Below, piece after piece: positions 40,726 to 53,946 of a stretch of 58,020 nucleotides of DNA (the first letter of the stretch is position 1; each line of letters starts with the position of its first letter). The notes beneath the pieces were generated by a model. The model did no database searches and had not been told where the DNA came from. It saw only the letters and a list, made by a program, of their open reading frames with translations. The DNA is from Adlercreutzia wanghongyangiae (lineage in GTDB: Bacteria; Actinomycetota; Coriobacteriia; Coriobacteriales; Eggerthellaceae). The DNA lies in NCBI RefSeq assembly GCF_035989245.1, contig NZ_JAYMFF010000027.1:1-58020 (forward strand), written 5' to 3'. A program made the position numbers and the translations under genes.

Positions 40726-43128
40726 TTAGGACACTTCCTCGAAACTGATGCCGTCGCCGAAACCGAAGGCAAGCGATGCGTTCAGGTCGGCGCCATCGGG
40801 TTCCATCACCGGATTGGGCGACGGACCGGACACGCTGTCCGGCTCGGGCGGTAAGCCCGTGGCCGGCGCCATGGCGGGCGCGGGTGCCTGAGGCTCCGCA
40901 GCCAGAGCGTCCTCCCAAGGCGGCACTTCGCCGGGGCGCTCGTCGCTCGCATCGGAGGGGACATAGTCGTCATAGGGGGGCCGATCGTCCTCCCAGGGCG
41001 GCACCTCCTCCACCGTCGACGGCGTAGGGGCGGAAGCCGGCGAAGCCTGGGCGACGGGTGCGGGAGCAGGCGGGGCGGCCGGAGCAGCAGGGGCCGTCGG
41101 CGCGCCGAGTTCCGATGCGGGCACAACCGGAACCGTCGGCGCGGGCGCGGACGGAGCCACCGCCGCAACGCCGGCCGCCGCCCGGGCCGCCGCAGCTGCC
41201 ACGGGATTGGGGGCAGCCACGCCGCCTGCTGCCGGCACCGCCGCCGACGGCGCCGCACCGCCCGCGGCGCGACGCAGCTCGAAGGGTACCTCGGCGCGGG
41301 CCTCTTGGCGCAGAGCACGGGCCAACTCTTCCTGGGCATCGGGCTTCTGCACCATCTGGAACGCGAAATCGTTGTCGCCGGAGAACTCGATGACGAGCGC
41401 CTTGCCATTGAAGGTCACGCGCGTGTTGATAAAGAGCACGCCATAGGTGATCTTCACCCGCTTCAATGTGGCCAGAACTCCAGCCCACAGACGCTGAAGC
41501 GCCGCCGGGTTGCCCAGCATCTCGGCCAGTTGGGGCGATAGCGCCCCGGAGGCTGCAGGGGTTGCCGAGGCGGCCGGAGCAACAGCCGGATCAGGCACCG
41601 ACGGAGCGGGTGCGGGCGGCCTGAAGGCCGCCCCTACGGAGGCGTCCGATGCGGGGGCGATTGGCGCGGGGGCGTTCGATGCGGGAGCGGAAACCGGAGC
41701 CGGAGCGGGCTCGGGGGCCACGGGGGCGCTGGGCTCGGGCACTGCGGAAACCGAGGCAGAAGCCGGAGAGGGGTCGGGCACTGCGGAAACCGAGGCAGAA
41801 GCCGGAGAGGGATCGGGCACCGAGGAAGCCGAGACAGCCGCGCCCTCGCGCTCTTCGGGCACCGTCGTCGGCACAGCAGCCGGAGGCACCGGGGCCGGAG
41901 CGGGAGCCGGAGGCGTCGGCATCGGCGCAGGGGCGACCATCGCGGGAACCGCCGCAATGCCCGGAGCCGAAGCGGTCGCCCCGGCAGCTATCTGGCGCTC
42001 CAGTTCCTCCACGCGGGCAGCCAGGGCCTGCAAGGTCAGGTCGGCGGAGGGGCGCACCATGCGCGTCAACGCGATCTCGAAGGAGAGCCGGGCGTTCGTG
42101 GACGTTTTCAAATCCGACGCCACATCGCCCAGCACATCCAGCAAATAAGCCAAGCGATCCACCCCGAACAGCGGCAGCTCAGCGGCCAACTCGCGCCGCG
42201 TGCCCTCGCTCACCTCCAGCACCACATCGGCGCCGGCCACGGCCATCACGTACATGTTCCGCAGATGAGTCGCCAGATCGCCCACGAACTGGGCCAGATC
42301 GGCGCCGGTTTCCACATATTCGGCCACCCAGGTAAAGCACGCCGCGGCGTCACGCGCGCCAATGGCCTGCACGATGTCGGCCAGGTCGGTGGAATCCACG
42401 GTACCCAGCATGCGCTCGGCCACCTCCATGGTCACCGCGCCGTCGCCGAAGGCAATCAACTGCTCCAGCGACGTCAGCGCGTTGCGCATGCCGCCTTCGG
42501 CCCGGTGTGCAATCAAATCCAGAGCCTCGCCCTCGAATTCCACGCCCTCGGCTACGCAGATAGCGCCCAAGCGCGACACCATGGCCTCGGTGGAAATGCG
42601 GCGGAAGTCGAAGCGCTGACAGCGCGAGTGGATGGTCTCGGGCACCTTCTGCGGGTCAGTAGTGGCCAAAATGAACACCACATGACTCGGCGGCTCCTCC
42701 AATGTCTTCAGCAGCGCGTTGAAGGCAGCCGTCGAGAGCATGTGCACCTCGTCGATGATGTACACCTTGTAGCGGCCCCGCGTCGGCGCGAACTGCACGC
42801 GCCCGATAATCTCCTCGCGCACATTCTCCACGCCGGTACGGCTCGCAGCATCCAGTTCGTACACATCCGGATGCTCGCCGGCGGCGATCAGCTCGCAGTC
42901 CTCGCAGGTGCCGTCGGGCTCGGCCGTGGGCCCCGTCTCGCACAAAAGCGCCTTGGCGAGCAGACGCGCCGTGGTGGTCTTGCCCGTGCCACGCGGGCCC
43001 GTGAACAGGTAGGCATGGCTCACCTTGTCCTGGGCGATGGCGTTCTTGATAGTGCGCTCGATATGCTCCTGCCCGACCACATCCTCGAAGATCTGCGGTC
43101 GGTACTTGCGGTAGAGAGCCTCTGCCAT
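40726..43128 (-). CDS. dnaX: DNA polymerase III gamma/tau subunit
   Basis: An 800-residue clamp-loader subunit. The AAA+ part shows FTGPRGTGKTTTARLLAKALLC (Walker A), a zinc cluster (C...CEDC, residues about 68-79), VYIIDEVHMLS (Walker B), and SRCQRF (arginine finger). Residues about 400-530 are a long Ala/Pro/Ser linker with a 13-residue tandem repeat (VPDPSPASASVSA); a REP-like palindrome at 41614-41633 lies in frame there and encodes part of SVGAAFRPPA. The tau-like domain and another Ala/Pro-rich tail follow. No slippery heptamer for a gamma frameshift was seen. Confidence 0.96.
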   Translation of the reverse strand: MAEALYRKYRPQIFEDVVGQEHIERTIKNAIAQDKVSHAYLFTGPRGTGKTTTARLLAKALLCETGPTAEPDGTCEDCELIAAGEHPDVYELDAASRTGVENVREEIIGRVQFAPTRGRYKVYIIDEVHMLSTAAFNALLKTLEEPPSHVVFILATTDPQKVPETIHSRCQRFDFRRISTEAMVSRLGAICVAEGVEFEGEALDLIAHRAEGGMRNALTSLEQLIAFGDGAVTMEVAERMLGTVDSTDLADIVQAIGARDAAACFTWVAEYVETGADLAQFVGDLATHLRNMYVMAVAGADVVLEVSEGTRRELAAELPLFGVDRLAYLLDVLGDVASDLKTSTNARLSFEIALTRMVRPSADLTLQALAARVEELERQIAAGATASAPGIAAVPAMVAPAPMPTPPAPAPAPVPPAAVPTTVPEEREGAAVSASSVPDPSPASASVSAVPDPSPASASVSAVPEPSAPVAPEPAPAPVSAPASNAPAPIAPASDASVGAAFRPPAPAPSVPDPAVAPAASATPAASGALSPQLAEMLGNPAALQRLWAGVLATLKRVKITYGVLFINTRVTFNGKALVIEFSGDNDFAFQMVQKPDAQEELARALRQEARAEVPFELRRAAGGAAPSAAVPAAGGVAAPNPVAAAAARAAAGVAAVAPSAPAPTVPVVPASELGAPTAPAAPAAPPAPAPVAQASPASAPTPSTVEEVPPWEDDRPPYDDYVPSDASDERPGEVPPWEDALAAEPQAPAPAMAPATGLPPEPDSVSGPSPNPVMEPDGADLNASLAFGFGDGISFEEVS
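41614..41638. repeat. REP-like palindrome inside dnaX
   Basis: GGGCGGCCTGAAGGCCGCCC followed by CTACG matches the palindromes of the 18.3-18.7 kb array (compare the inverse of 18633-18652 with its CTACG tail). It is in frame with dnaX and lies in the variable linker. Confidence 0.85.
41736..41826. repeat. 39-bp tandem repeat in dnaX
   Basis: The unit encoding VPDPSPASASVSA occurs twice almost perfectly (GGCACTGCGGAAACCGAGGC and following bases), with a degenerate third part, in the linker of the clamp loader. It codes for a flexible Pro/Ser/Ala stretch. Confidence 0.8.
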
Positions 43129-43131
43129 AGC

Positions 43132-43989
43132 CTATTCCCCGTCTTTCTCCTCAGATGCGGAAGGCGTCGCCGGTGCGGAAAGCTCCTGCCCGTCCGCGGC
43201 CTGCTCGGCAGCCACCCGCGCGCGGGCCTCGGCCTTGGCGGCGGCCTCGGCACGCAGCACCTTCTCCTCGGTCAGCTCGCGCTGGTACTCGGCCTCGCTC
43301 ACGCGCTCCTCGGCCTGGGCCACCGGGTCGCCCGCCTTGGCGCGGCGCCCCGTCATGGCGGCCTTGATAACCCCGATAAACGCCGGGGCCACCGACACCG
43401 CCACAATGCCCAGCACGATCACCTCGAAGTGCTCCTGTACGAAGGGCACGCCGCCGAAAAAATATCCCACCAGCACGAACAAGCTCACCCAGCTCACGCC
43501 GCCGATAACGTTGAAGAACGTGAACTTCCCGAAGTTCATATGCCCCGTACCCGCAATGAACGGCGCAAAGGTGCGGAAAAACGGCATGAAGCGCGTGATG
43601 ACGATGGTCAGGCCGCCGTAGCGCTCGAAGAAGTGGTCGAGCTTGGCCATACGCTCGGGCGTGAGGGCCTTCACTTTCCCCGAATCGATGATGCGGCTGC
43701 CGAACAAGCGCGCGATCCAGTAGTTCGAGGTGTTGCCCAGAATAGCCGCCGCCCAGAACACGACAAGCGTGGCCCAGATGTTCAGGCCGCCGCCGTCGGC
43801 GGAGAACACACCGGCCGCGAACAGGAGCGAGTCGCCCGGCAGAAACGGGAAGAACACCAGCCCCGTCTCCACGAATACGATGAGGAACAGCGGCGTGTAC
43901 ACCCACACCGGCCCCAGCGCGATAATCCAGCCGGCGATGAAGCCGCGCGGGTCTTTCAGCAGGTTGATGAAGAAGTCGATAATGCCCAT
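43132..43989 (-). CDS. DedA-family membrane protein
   Basis: A 285-residue protein of the DedA/VTT family with ETGLVFFPFLPGDSLLFAAG, GNTSNYWIARLFG and TRFMPFFRTFAPFIAGTGHM, the conserved acidic and arginine residues of lipid scramblase/flippase-like proteins. Members recycle lipid carriers or maintain proton motive force. The C-terminal 75 residues are a charged helical tail (Glu/Ala/Arg), longer than usual. It stops 3 bp before dnaX starts and so is likely cotranscribed, although DedA is not a usual member of this cluster. Confidence 0.9.
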   Translation of the reverse strand: MGIIDFFINLLKDPRGFIAGWIIALGPVWVYTPLFLIVFVETGLVFFPFLPGDSLLFAAGVFSADGGGLNIWATLVVFWAAAILGNTSNYWIARLFGSRIIDSGKVKALTPERMAKLDHFFERYGGLTIVITRFMPFFRTFAPFIAGTGHMNFGKFTFFNVIGGVSWVSLFVLVGYFFGGVPFVQEHFEVIVLGIVAVSVAPAFIGVIKAAMTGRRAKAGDPVAQAEERVSEAEYQRELTEEKVLRAEAAAKAEARARVAAEQAADGQELSAPATPSASEEKDGE

Positions 43990-44045
43990 GGGACGTGCGA
44001 ACCTTTCAAACAGCGCCCGATTCGCGGGCGCGCAACGACGTCATG

Positions 44046-44155
44046 AAAAAGTGCCCCGAATAGGTATGGGCGCTCGTCAGCGGTCCCTTATGGCTGCTTC
44101 CTCCCGGACCTGACCAGGTTCGGAACTTGTCGCCGCCCATACCCATTCGAGGCAC
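44046..44155 (-). ncRNA. ffs: Signal recognition particle RNA, small bacterial type
   Basis: The minus strand contains ACCTGGTCAGGTCCGGGAGG followed by AAGCAGCCATAAGGG, the conserved Ffh-binding hairpin (GGAG tetraloop and asymmetric loop). The ends pair: GTGCCTCGAATGGGTATGGGCG at 44155 downward with CGCCCATACCTATTCGGGGCAC down to 44051, then a T-run (plus A at 44046-44050). It is about 105 nt, like 4.5S RNA, without an Alu domain. With Ffh it targets membrane proteins. In Bacillus subtilis the equivalent gene also stands before dnaX-yaaK-recR. Confidence 0.95.
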
Positions 44156-44173
44156 TCGAACTCGTAAGGCCCT

Positions 44174-44206
44174 AGTATAGGGCATCCGCGGCAACGCGCG
44201 GATGCC
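44174..44206 (-). promoter_or_regulatory. -10 region and inverted repeat upstream of the SRP RNA
   Basis: TATACT on the minus strand (plus 44174-44179) is a good -10 about 19 bp before the SRP RNA 5' end. The expected -35 position is occupied by an exact 10-bp inverted repeat (GGCATCCGCG at 44181-44190 with 44197-44206) and does not match TTGACA. Confidence 0.6.
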
Positions 44207-44393
44207 GCGGGCCTGCGCAAACCAAACTTCCACAGGGAAACGCCCCCAGAGAAGAGCATGCGCCGCCCCTATCGCGTGGTTTCCTGCCGTTCGCGTTAAG
44301 GAATTTGTAAGAACTTCCCCTTACAGGGCCGTGAATTGATACTATTCTTCCTACGAGAAACCATCCTGAAACGACGCACCTCCGAGGAAGACC

Positions 44394-46058
44394 ATGACCC
44401 GTTCCGACTACAGTCGCTCCGACGACGCGCATCGCCGGCGTCCCCCCGCGGGGCTGACGCTGTCCACGGGACGCTTCGAAGGTCGCTCCCGTTCATCTTC
44501 CCAGCCGCGCCGCACGCGCCACAATCCCCTGCGCGACCAGGAACCCTACCGATCAGAGCGCCGTCCCGAACGGGATCGGCCGTCGCGCCACGCGCCTGCG
44601 TCCACCCGTCACTCGGGGCGCGGCCGCAGCTCCCAGCGCGACATCTACGTCGACGACCGCTACGACACCTCCTACGACGACGCGCCCCGCGGCGGCGCGC
44701 GCGTCGGCAGCTCGCTGGCCGACTCCCTCATTACGCTCGTGCCGTCGTTCCGCAAGGCCAGCGGTCACGGCGGCTCGTTCCACCGCGGATTCGACCTGCG
44801 CACCATGGGACTCGGCCTGGTTGCCATCGCCCTGGCCGTGGTGCTCGTCATGGCCGTGGCCCACGTGGGACCCTTCGCGCCGGCGCACATCGAAGATCGT
44901 TCGACGCACGTGGGAGCCCTCGGCGCCGCGGCGGCCGTCGGCAACGGCGGATACATCGCCCAAGGCGTAGCCACCCAGATCAGCCTCGCGCGACCCGTGG
45001 AGCCCGACCTGGCCGCGCTGCCGGCCCACGACGTCACCCGCGAGGATATCAGCTCGCTTTCCGGCCAGGAAACGCCCTTCGTGTTCTCACTCGGCCCCAC
45101 CGAGGGCGAAAACGTCGGCGCCCCGGTGCTGAGCGACCAGTCGCTGGTGCAACTGAGCAACGCCCTGGCTTACTACGAGACGAACGACTACAACGTGGGC
45201 TACCTGCTGATGGACCTGGGCACGGGCCGCGGTATTGCCGGCAATCTGGACGAGACTATCTACGGCGCCAGTTCCTTCAAGGGTCCGTTCTGCACTTACG
45301 TGGCGGAAAAGGAACTGTCCAGCAACATCGACAAGGTGAAGTCGTCCCGCCGCGAGCAGATCGAGAACATCATCATCTGGTCGGACAACAAGTCCTACAG
45401 CAAGCTGCGGCGCACCTTCGGCACCGATGGCATGGAAGACTGGTTGGCCGAGGCCGGGGTGAACACCTCGCTGGTGGACGACACCTCGTTCCCCCATTAC
45501 ACCGCCCGCCAGTCGGCCCTTATGTGGCTGAAGATCTACGCTTTCTTGAACGAGACCGATAACTCCACGGCCCAGTGGCTCTCCGACACCTTCGGAAAGA
45601 CCGAGGTGTCCTTCCTGCGCAACGGCGCCCTGGGAACCACCAGCGCCGGCAGCACCGACTACCTCCCCAGCGAAGACTCCGGCGAGCAGGAAGCCGCCGA
45701 GGAGCAGGCCATCGACGAAGGAGACGAGCTCCAGGCCGACGGCGACCAGCAAGAGGACGGCACCGGCGAAGCAGCGGACGACGGCATGGAGGCCGTGGCG
45801 GCAGCCATTGCCGAGGATGCTGCCGAGGGGCACGATGCCACGGTCACCTCCATCGGCACGAACATCACCGTGCGCAACAAAGCCGGCTGGATCAACGGCA
45901 AGGAAGACGACGCAGTGTGCGATTCGGGCATCGTCACCATCAACGACCGCGACTACCTGATGGTCATCATGACCGGCGCGCCCGATTCCGCCGAGGGCGA
46001 GCGCGCCTTCGCCCACTTGGCCCGCACCCTGCTGGAAATCCGCGGCGACCTCGTGTAG
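44394..46058 (+). CDS. Membrane-anchored serine hydrolase (class A beta-lactamase/penicillin-binding fold)
   Basis: A 554-residue protein. Residues 1-135 are a basic Arg/Ser/His-rich cytoplasmic tail, then one membrane segment (about 138-158), then an outer domain with the active-site triad of the fold: SSFK (S293), SDN (S330) and KAG (K496). An acidic Glu/Asp/Ala insertion (about residues 425-480) splits the last two motifs. No E-x-x-L-N omega-loop motif was seen, so true beta-lactamase activity is doubtful; a wall-peptide or ester substrate is more likely. The ATG (44394) has GAGGAA upstream. It is convergent with cimA. Confidence 0.82.
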   Translation: MTRSDYSRSDDAHRRRPPAGLTLSTGRFEGRSRSSSQPRRTRHNPLRDQEPYRSERRPERDRPSRHAPASTRHSGRGRSSQRDIYVDDRYDTSYDDAPRGGARVGSSLADSLITLVPSFRKASGHGGSFHRGFDLRTMGLGLVAIALAVVLVMAVAHVGPFAPAHIEDRSTHVGALGAAAAVGNGGYIAQGVATQISLARPVEPDLAALPAHDVTREDISSLSGQETPFVFSLGPTEGENVGAPVLSDQSLVQLSNALAYYETNDYNVGYLLMDLGTGRGIAGNLDETIYGASSFKGPFCTYVAEKELSSNIDKVKSSRREQIENIIIWSDNKSYSKLRRTFGTDGMEDWLAEAGVNTSLVDDTSFPHYTARQSALMWLKIYAFLNETDNSTAQWLSDTFGKTEVSFLRNGALGTTSAGSTDYLPSEDSGEQEAAEEQAIDEGDELQADGDQQEDGTGEAADDGMEAVAAAIAEDAAEGHDATVTSIGTNITVRNKAGWINGKEDDAVCDSGIVTINDRDYLMVIMTGAPDSAEGERAFAHLARTLLEIRGDLV

Positions 46059-46064
46059 CGGCGC

Positions 46065-47666
46065 CTACTGCCCCGCGCGCACCCGGGCGCAATGCAGCCC
46101 GTATTCCAGGGAATCCACCAGCGCGTTCCACGATGCCTCGATAACGTTCTCGGATACGCCCACCGTGCCCCAGGTATCCACCCCGTCGGTGGCTGTGATG
46201 GTCACGCGGGTAATGGCGTCGGTTCCCTGGCTCTCGTCGAGCAAGCGCACTTTGTAGTCGGTCAGCTCCATGGCCGCCACCTGCGGATACGACTCCACAA
46301 TGGCCATGCGCAGCGCATTGTCGAGGGCGCCCACGGGGCCAGCGCTCTCGCCGGTAGCCACAAAGCGCGCTTCGCCCACATGAATCTTCACGGTAGCCTC
46401 GGAAAGCGCGTCTTTGGCCAGGGCGCCCGTGTCCTCCCGATCGTCAACGATCACGCGGAAACTCTCCAGGGTGAAGGCCGGCTGATAGGTGCCCACATGA
46501 CGCATCAGCAGCAGCCCCAGCGACCCGTCCGCCACCTCGTAGGTGAAGCCCCGAGCCTCCCGATTCTTAATGTCGTCGAGCACCGCCTGGGCGTCAACGC
46601 CCGCCGCCGTCAAATCGAACCCCAGGCTTAAGGCCTTCTGCAGAAGCGATGCCTTGCCCGCCAGCTCGCTCACCAGCATGCGGGCGCCGTTGCCCACCGC
46701 CGCCGGGCTCACATGCTCGTAAGCCTCGGGGAAGCGGGCGATGGCGCTGGCGTGCAAGCCGCCCTTATGGGCGAAGGCGCTGGCCCCGCTGTAGGGATGG
46801 TGGGACGATACCGACACATTGCACAACTCGGCCACGTACTGGGACAAGCTCGTCAGCTGGGTGAGGCGGTCCGTGCCCACGGTGACGCATCCCATCTTCA
46901 GCTCCAAATCGGCGATCACCGTCAGCAAGTCGGCATTGCCCACGCGCTCTCCGATGCCGTTCACCGTACCCTGCACCTGGGTGGCACCGGCGCGCACCGC
47001 GGCCAGCGTGTTGGCCACCGCGCAGCCGGAGTCGTTGTGGCAGTGGATGCCGAAGCGGGCCGCGGGATACGCCGCACGCACCGCGCCCACGATCTCCTCT
47101 ACCTCGAACGGCAGCGCCCCGCCATTGGTCTCGCACAGATCAACGGAAGCCGCCCCGGCCTTCACCGCCGCCGCCACGCACGCCAGGGCATAGGAGGCAT
47201 TCGCCTTGTAGCCGTCGAAGAAATGCTCGGCATCGAACACCACCTCGCGCCCCGCCGCCACCAGATAGGCCACCGACTCGGCGATCATGCGCAGATTCTC
47301 ATCGAGCGTCGTGCGCAACGCGCGCTCCACCTGGGCATCCCACGTCTTCCCCACGATGGTCACCACCGGCGCGCCCGAGGCCAGCAAGTCGGCCAGCCCT
47401 TCGTCATCGGCGGCAGCCACCTCCTTGCGGCACGTGGAGCCGAACGCGGCGATGCGGGCATGGTGCAGATCCATAGCGTCCACTTCGCGGAAGAAGGCGA
47501 GATCCTTCGGATTCGACGCGGGGTAGCCACCCTCGATGATGTCGATGCCGAACTCGTCCAAGCGTCGCACTATCGCCAGCTTGTCCTCCAGCGACAGCGT
47601 GATGCCCTCGCACTGCTCCCCGTCCCGCAACGTGGTGTCGTAGGTGACGATACGCTTCTCCGCCAT
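46065..47666 (-). CDS. cimA: Citramalate synthase
   Basis: A 533-residue enzyme of the isopropylmalate/citramalate synthase family: YDTTLRDGEQCEGITLS, EGGYPASNPKD, GIHCHNDSGCAVANTLA, NGIGERVGNADL, and a C-terminal regulatory domain that ends VSENVIEASWNALVDSLEYGL. It joins acetyl-CoA and pyruvate to citramalate, opening the threonine-independent isoleucine route; CimA length and the ESYP...LTDYKVR C-terminus favour it over LeuA. The ATG at 47664-47666 follows GGAGAG. Confidence 0.92.
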   Translation of the reverse strand: MAEKRIVTYDTTLRDGEQCEGITLSLEDKLAIVRRLDEFGIDIIEGGYPASNPKDLAFFREVDAMDLHHARIAAFGSTCRKEVAAADDEGLADLLASGAPVVTIVGKTWDAQVERALRTTLDENLRMIAESVAYLVAAGREVVFDAEHFFDGYKANASYALACVAAAVKAGAASVDLCETNGGALPFEVEEIVGAVRAAYPAARFGIHCHNDSGCAVANTLAAVRAGATQVQGTVNGIGERVGNADLLTVIADLELKMGCVTVGTDRLTQLTSLSQYVAELCNVSVSSHHPYSGASAFAHKGGLHASAIARFPEAYEHVSPAAVGNGARMLVSELAGKASLLQKALSLGFDLTAAGVDAQAVLDDIKNREARGFTYEVADGSLGLLLMRHVGTYQPAFTLESFRVIVDDREDTGALAKDALSEATVKIHVGEARFVATGESAGPVGALDNALRMAIVESYPQVAAMELTDYKVRLLDESQGTDAITRVTITATDGVDTWGTVGVSENVIEASWNALVDSLEYGLHCARVRAGQ

Positions 47667-47827
47667 GAAACCGCTCTCCATCCGCTCGCATTCCTTACCA
47701 GAACGCTTATTGTACCGCGTATTGCGAGCAGATTTTGCCCATGAAACCTCGCGCCTCATCTCCGACTCCCAAAGAAGGCAACCGCGCGGAGCCGTCTTGG
47801 GCTATGATGGAATGGCGAAATGCGCAC

Positions 47828-47850
47828 CTTTCCCGAGAACTTCGGGAAAG
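47828..47850 (+). promoter_or_regulatory. Hairpin in the leader of the CapA-like gene
   Basis: CTTTCCCGA (47828-47836) pairs with TCGGGAAAG (47842-47850). It lies 30 bp before the ATG and has no T-run; possible leader structure. A TATGAT at 47803-47808 could be the -10. Confidence 0.5.
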
Positions 47851-47880
47851 CCACCCGGTGAGAACGTTTCGAGGTTTTCC

Positions 47881-49245
47881 ATGACCGACCAGCACCGCCC
47901 CGCAAGGCGTCCCGCCAACCGTCCGAATGCGCGCCGCGTTCACGACTCCGCCCGCGCTGACGGCCGCCACTCGCACGAGCATCGCACCCCCTCCCGCACC
48001 GGCCATCACCCCAGGCCTCGTCCTGCCGGACCGGAAGGCGCTTCGCGCAGGGTCACCCGACGAGGCGCCGCCTCCGCTCCGGCTCGCACCCCTCGCGGCA
48101 CGAGCCGCCACCAGGAGCACAACGCGCCATCCCCGTCCCGCTCGCTGGTCGTTATCTTCGCCGCCATCGTCCTTATTGCCGGCGCCGGCGGCCTCTGGGC
48201 GCTCGCCCACAACGGTTCTGCAAGTTCCCCTGACAGCACCGCAAGCGCTCCTGCCGCCAGTACACCCGACGACACCCTCGCCGCGAATGACGCGACAGCC
48301 CCCGCCGAACCGGTCACCGTCACCATTACGTTCGCCGGCGACTGCACACTCGGTACCGAGGAGCGCTTCGGCCAAAGCGCGGCTTTCCCCGCGGTGTACG
48401 AGAAGAAGGGACCCGACTACTTCTTCGCCAACGTGAAGGACATCCTTTCGGCCGACGACCTCACCGTGGCCAACTGCGAATGTGTGCTCACCCAGGCGAA
48501 CACACGCGAAGACAAAGAGTACGCCTACAAGGGCGACCCCGCCTACGCCAGCTTGTTCGCCGAAGCAAGCATCGATGCCGTGTCGGTGTCGAACAACCAC
48601 AACCGCGACTACGGCGCCGAAAGCTACGACGACACCATCGCGGCCCTTGCGGAAGCAGGCGTGGACGCGTTCGGCGACGACCTTATCGTCTACGAGGAAG
48701 TCAAAGGCGTGAAGGTCGCCCTCATTGGCGCGAAGATGATCAGCGCGCCTTTGGAGGAGATGCAGCCCAAGGTGGAAGCCGCCGTTCACGAGGCCCAGAA
48801 CGCCGGGGCGCAGATCATCGTGGTGTTCATGCACTGGGGCATTATGCGCGAGTACACCCCCACCGACGACATGATCACCCTCGCCCACGCCGCCATCGAC
48901 GCCGGGGCCACAACGGTGGTGGGTGCGCACCAGCATGTCGTGCAGGGCTACGAGAAGTATAACGGCCGCTACATTGCGTACGGTCTGGGCAACTTCTGCT
49001 ACGGCGGCAGCCTCACTCTGCGCGATCCCGACTGCTACCTCTTCCGGCAGACATTCACGGTGAGCGAAAACGGCGTCGAGGCCGATGATGCCGTCGAGAT
49101 CATACCGTGCCTCATCTCGTCGAGCAGCGACCGCAACAACTACCAGCCCACCCTCGCCGAGGGCTCCGACAAGGAGCGCATCGAGCAGAAAATCGCCGAC
49201 AGCAGCGCCAATATAGCCGCGCGCTCAGAAGAGTCCGCACATTAA
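47881..49245 (+). CDS. CapA-family (PGA_cap-like) membrane-anchored metallophosphatase-fold protein
   Basis: A 454-residue protein: a basic Arg/His/Pro-rich cytoplasmic tail (1-87), one membrane segment (88-109), then the CapA domain with TITFAGDCTLG, LTVANCECVLT, SVSNNHNRDYG, IIVVFMHWG, VVGAHQHVVQG and YGLGNFCYGG. The family, with PgsA of poly-gamma-glutamate synthesis as its model, has a metallophosphatase fold; no other capsule gene is nearby. The ATG at 47881 has GAGG about 9 bp upstream; longer frames overlap cimA. Its stop codon lies in the terminator shared with aspS. Confidence 0.88.
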   Translation: MTDQHRPARRPANRPNARRVHDSARADGRHSHEHRTPSRTGHHPRPRPAGPEGASRRVTRRGAASAPARTPRGTSRHQEHNAPSPSRSLVVIFAAIVLIAGAGGLWALAHNGSASSPDSTASAPAASTPDDTLAANDATAPAEPVTVTITFAGDCTLGTEERFGQSAAFPAVYEKKGPDYFFANVKDILSADDLTVANCECVLTQANTREDKEYAYKGDPAYASLFAEASIDAVSVSNNHNRDYGAESYDDTIAALAEAGVDAFGDDLIVYEEVKGVKVALIGAKMISAPLEEMQPKVEAAVHEAQNAGAQIIVVFMHWGIMREYTPTDDMITLAHAAIDAGATTVVGAHQHVVQGYEKYNGRYIAYGLGNFCYGGSLTLRDPDCYLFRQTFTVSENGVEADDAVEIIPCLISSSSDRNNYQPTLAEGSDKERIEQKIADSSANIAARSEESAH

Positions 49246-49274
49246 AAACCCGCCCCCGGTTCGCCGGGGGCGGG
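49244..49274 (-). terminator. Intrinsic terminator of aspS, overlapping the capA stop
   Basis: CCCGCCCCCGG (49249-49259) pairs with CCGGGGGCGGG (49264-49274); read on the minus strand it ends in TTTTT. Confidence 0.92.
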
Positions 49275-49305
49275 CTCATGTTCAAGACGCCTTGCGGTCT
49301 TCGCG

Positions 49306-51087
<1,782 letters not shown>

Positions 51088-51200
51088 GATTGTTTCGTAT
51101 CTCCTAGGGGTCTTCTAAAATCACGTGCCCGTAATCGTACCCCAAACCACCCGCTTACGCCAGCTTTTCCGCACGTTCTACGGAGAGCGCCGAAAACACA

Positions 51201-51240
51201 GCGGGCGGCGGAAAGCCCCCTTTCCGCCGCCCGCGACAAT
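51201..51240 (-). terminator. Intrinsic terminator of acnA
   Basis: GCGGGCGGCGGAAAG (51201-51215) pairs exactly with 51220-51234, a 15-bp stem with four loop bases, and the minus strand continues TGTGTTTTC. Confidence 0.88.
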
Positions 51241-51268
51241 TCTCTAGATCAAATTATCCAGCACGCAT

Positions 51269-53926
<2,658 letters not shown>

Positions 53927-53946
53927 GGATTCCCTCTCTGTTTTCC

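Noticed and set aside
44394..46058. Calling the serine hydrolase a beta-lactamase resistance gene
   Set aside because: The omega-loop glutamate motif was not found and the protein has a large tail and acidic insertion unlike resistance enzymes.
51088..51268. A T-box leader before aspS
   Set aside because: The gap contains only the acnA terminator; no T-box sequence, specifier stem or antiterminator was found.
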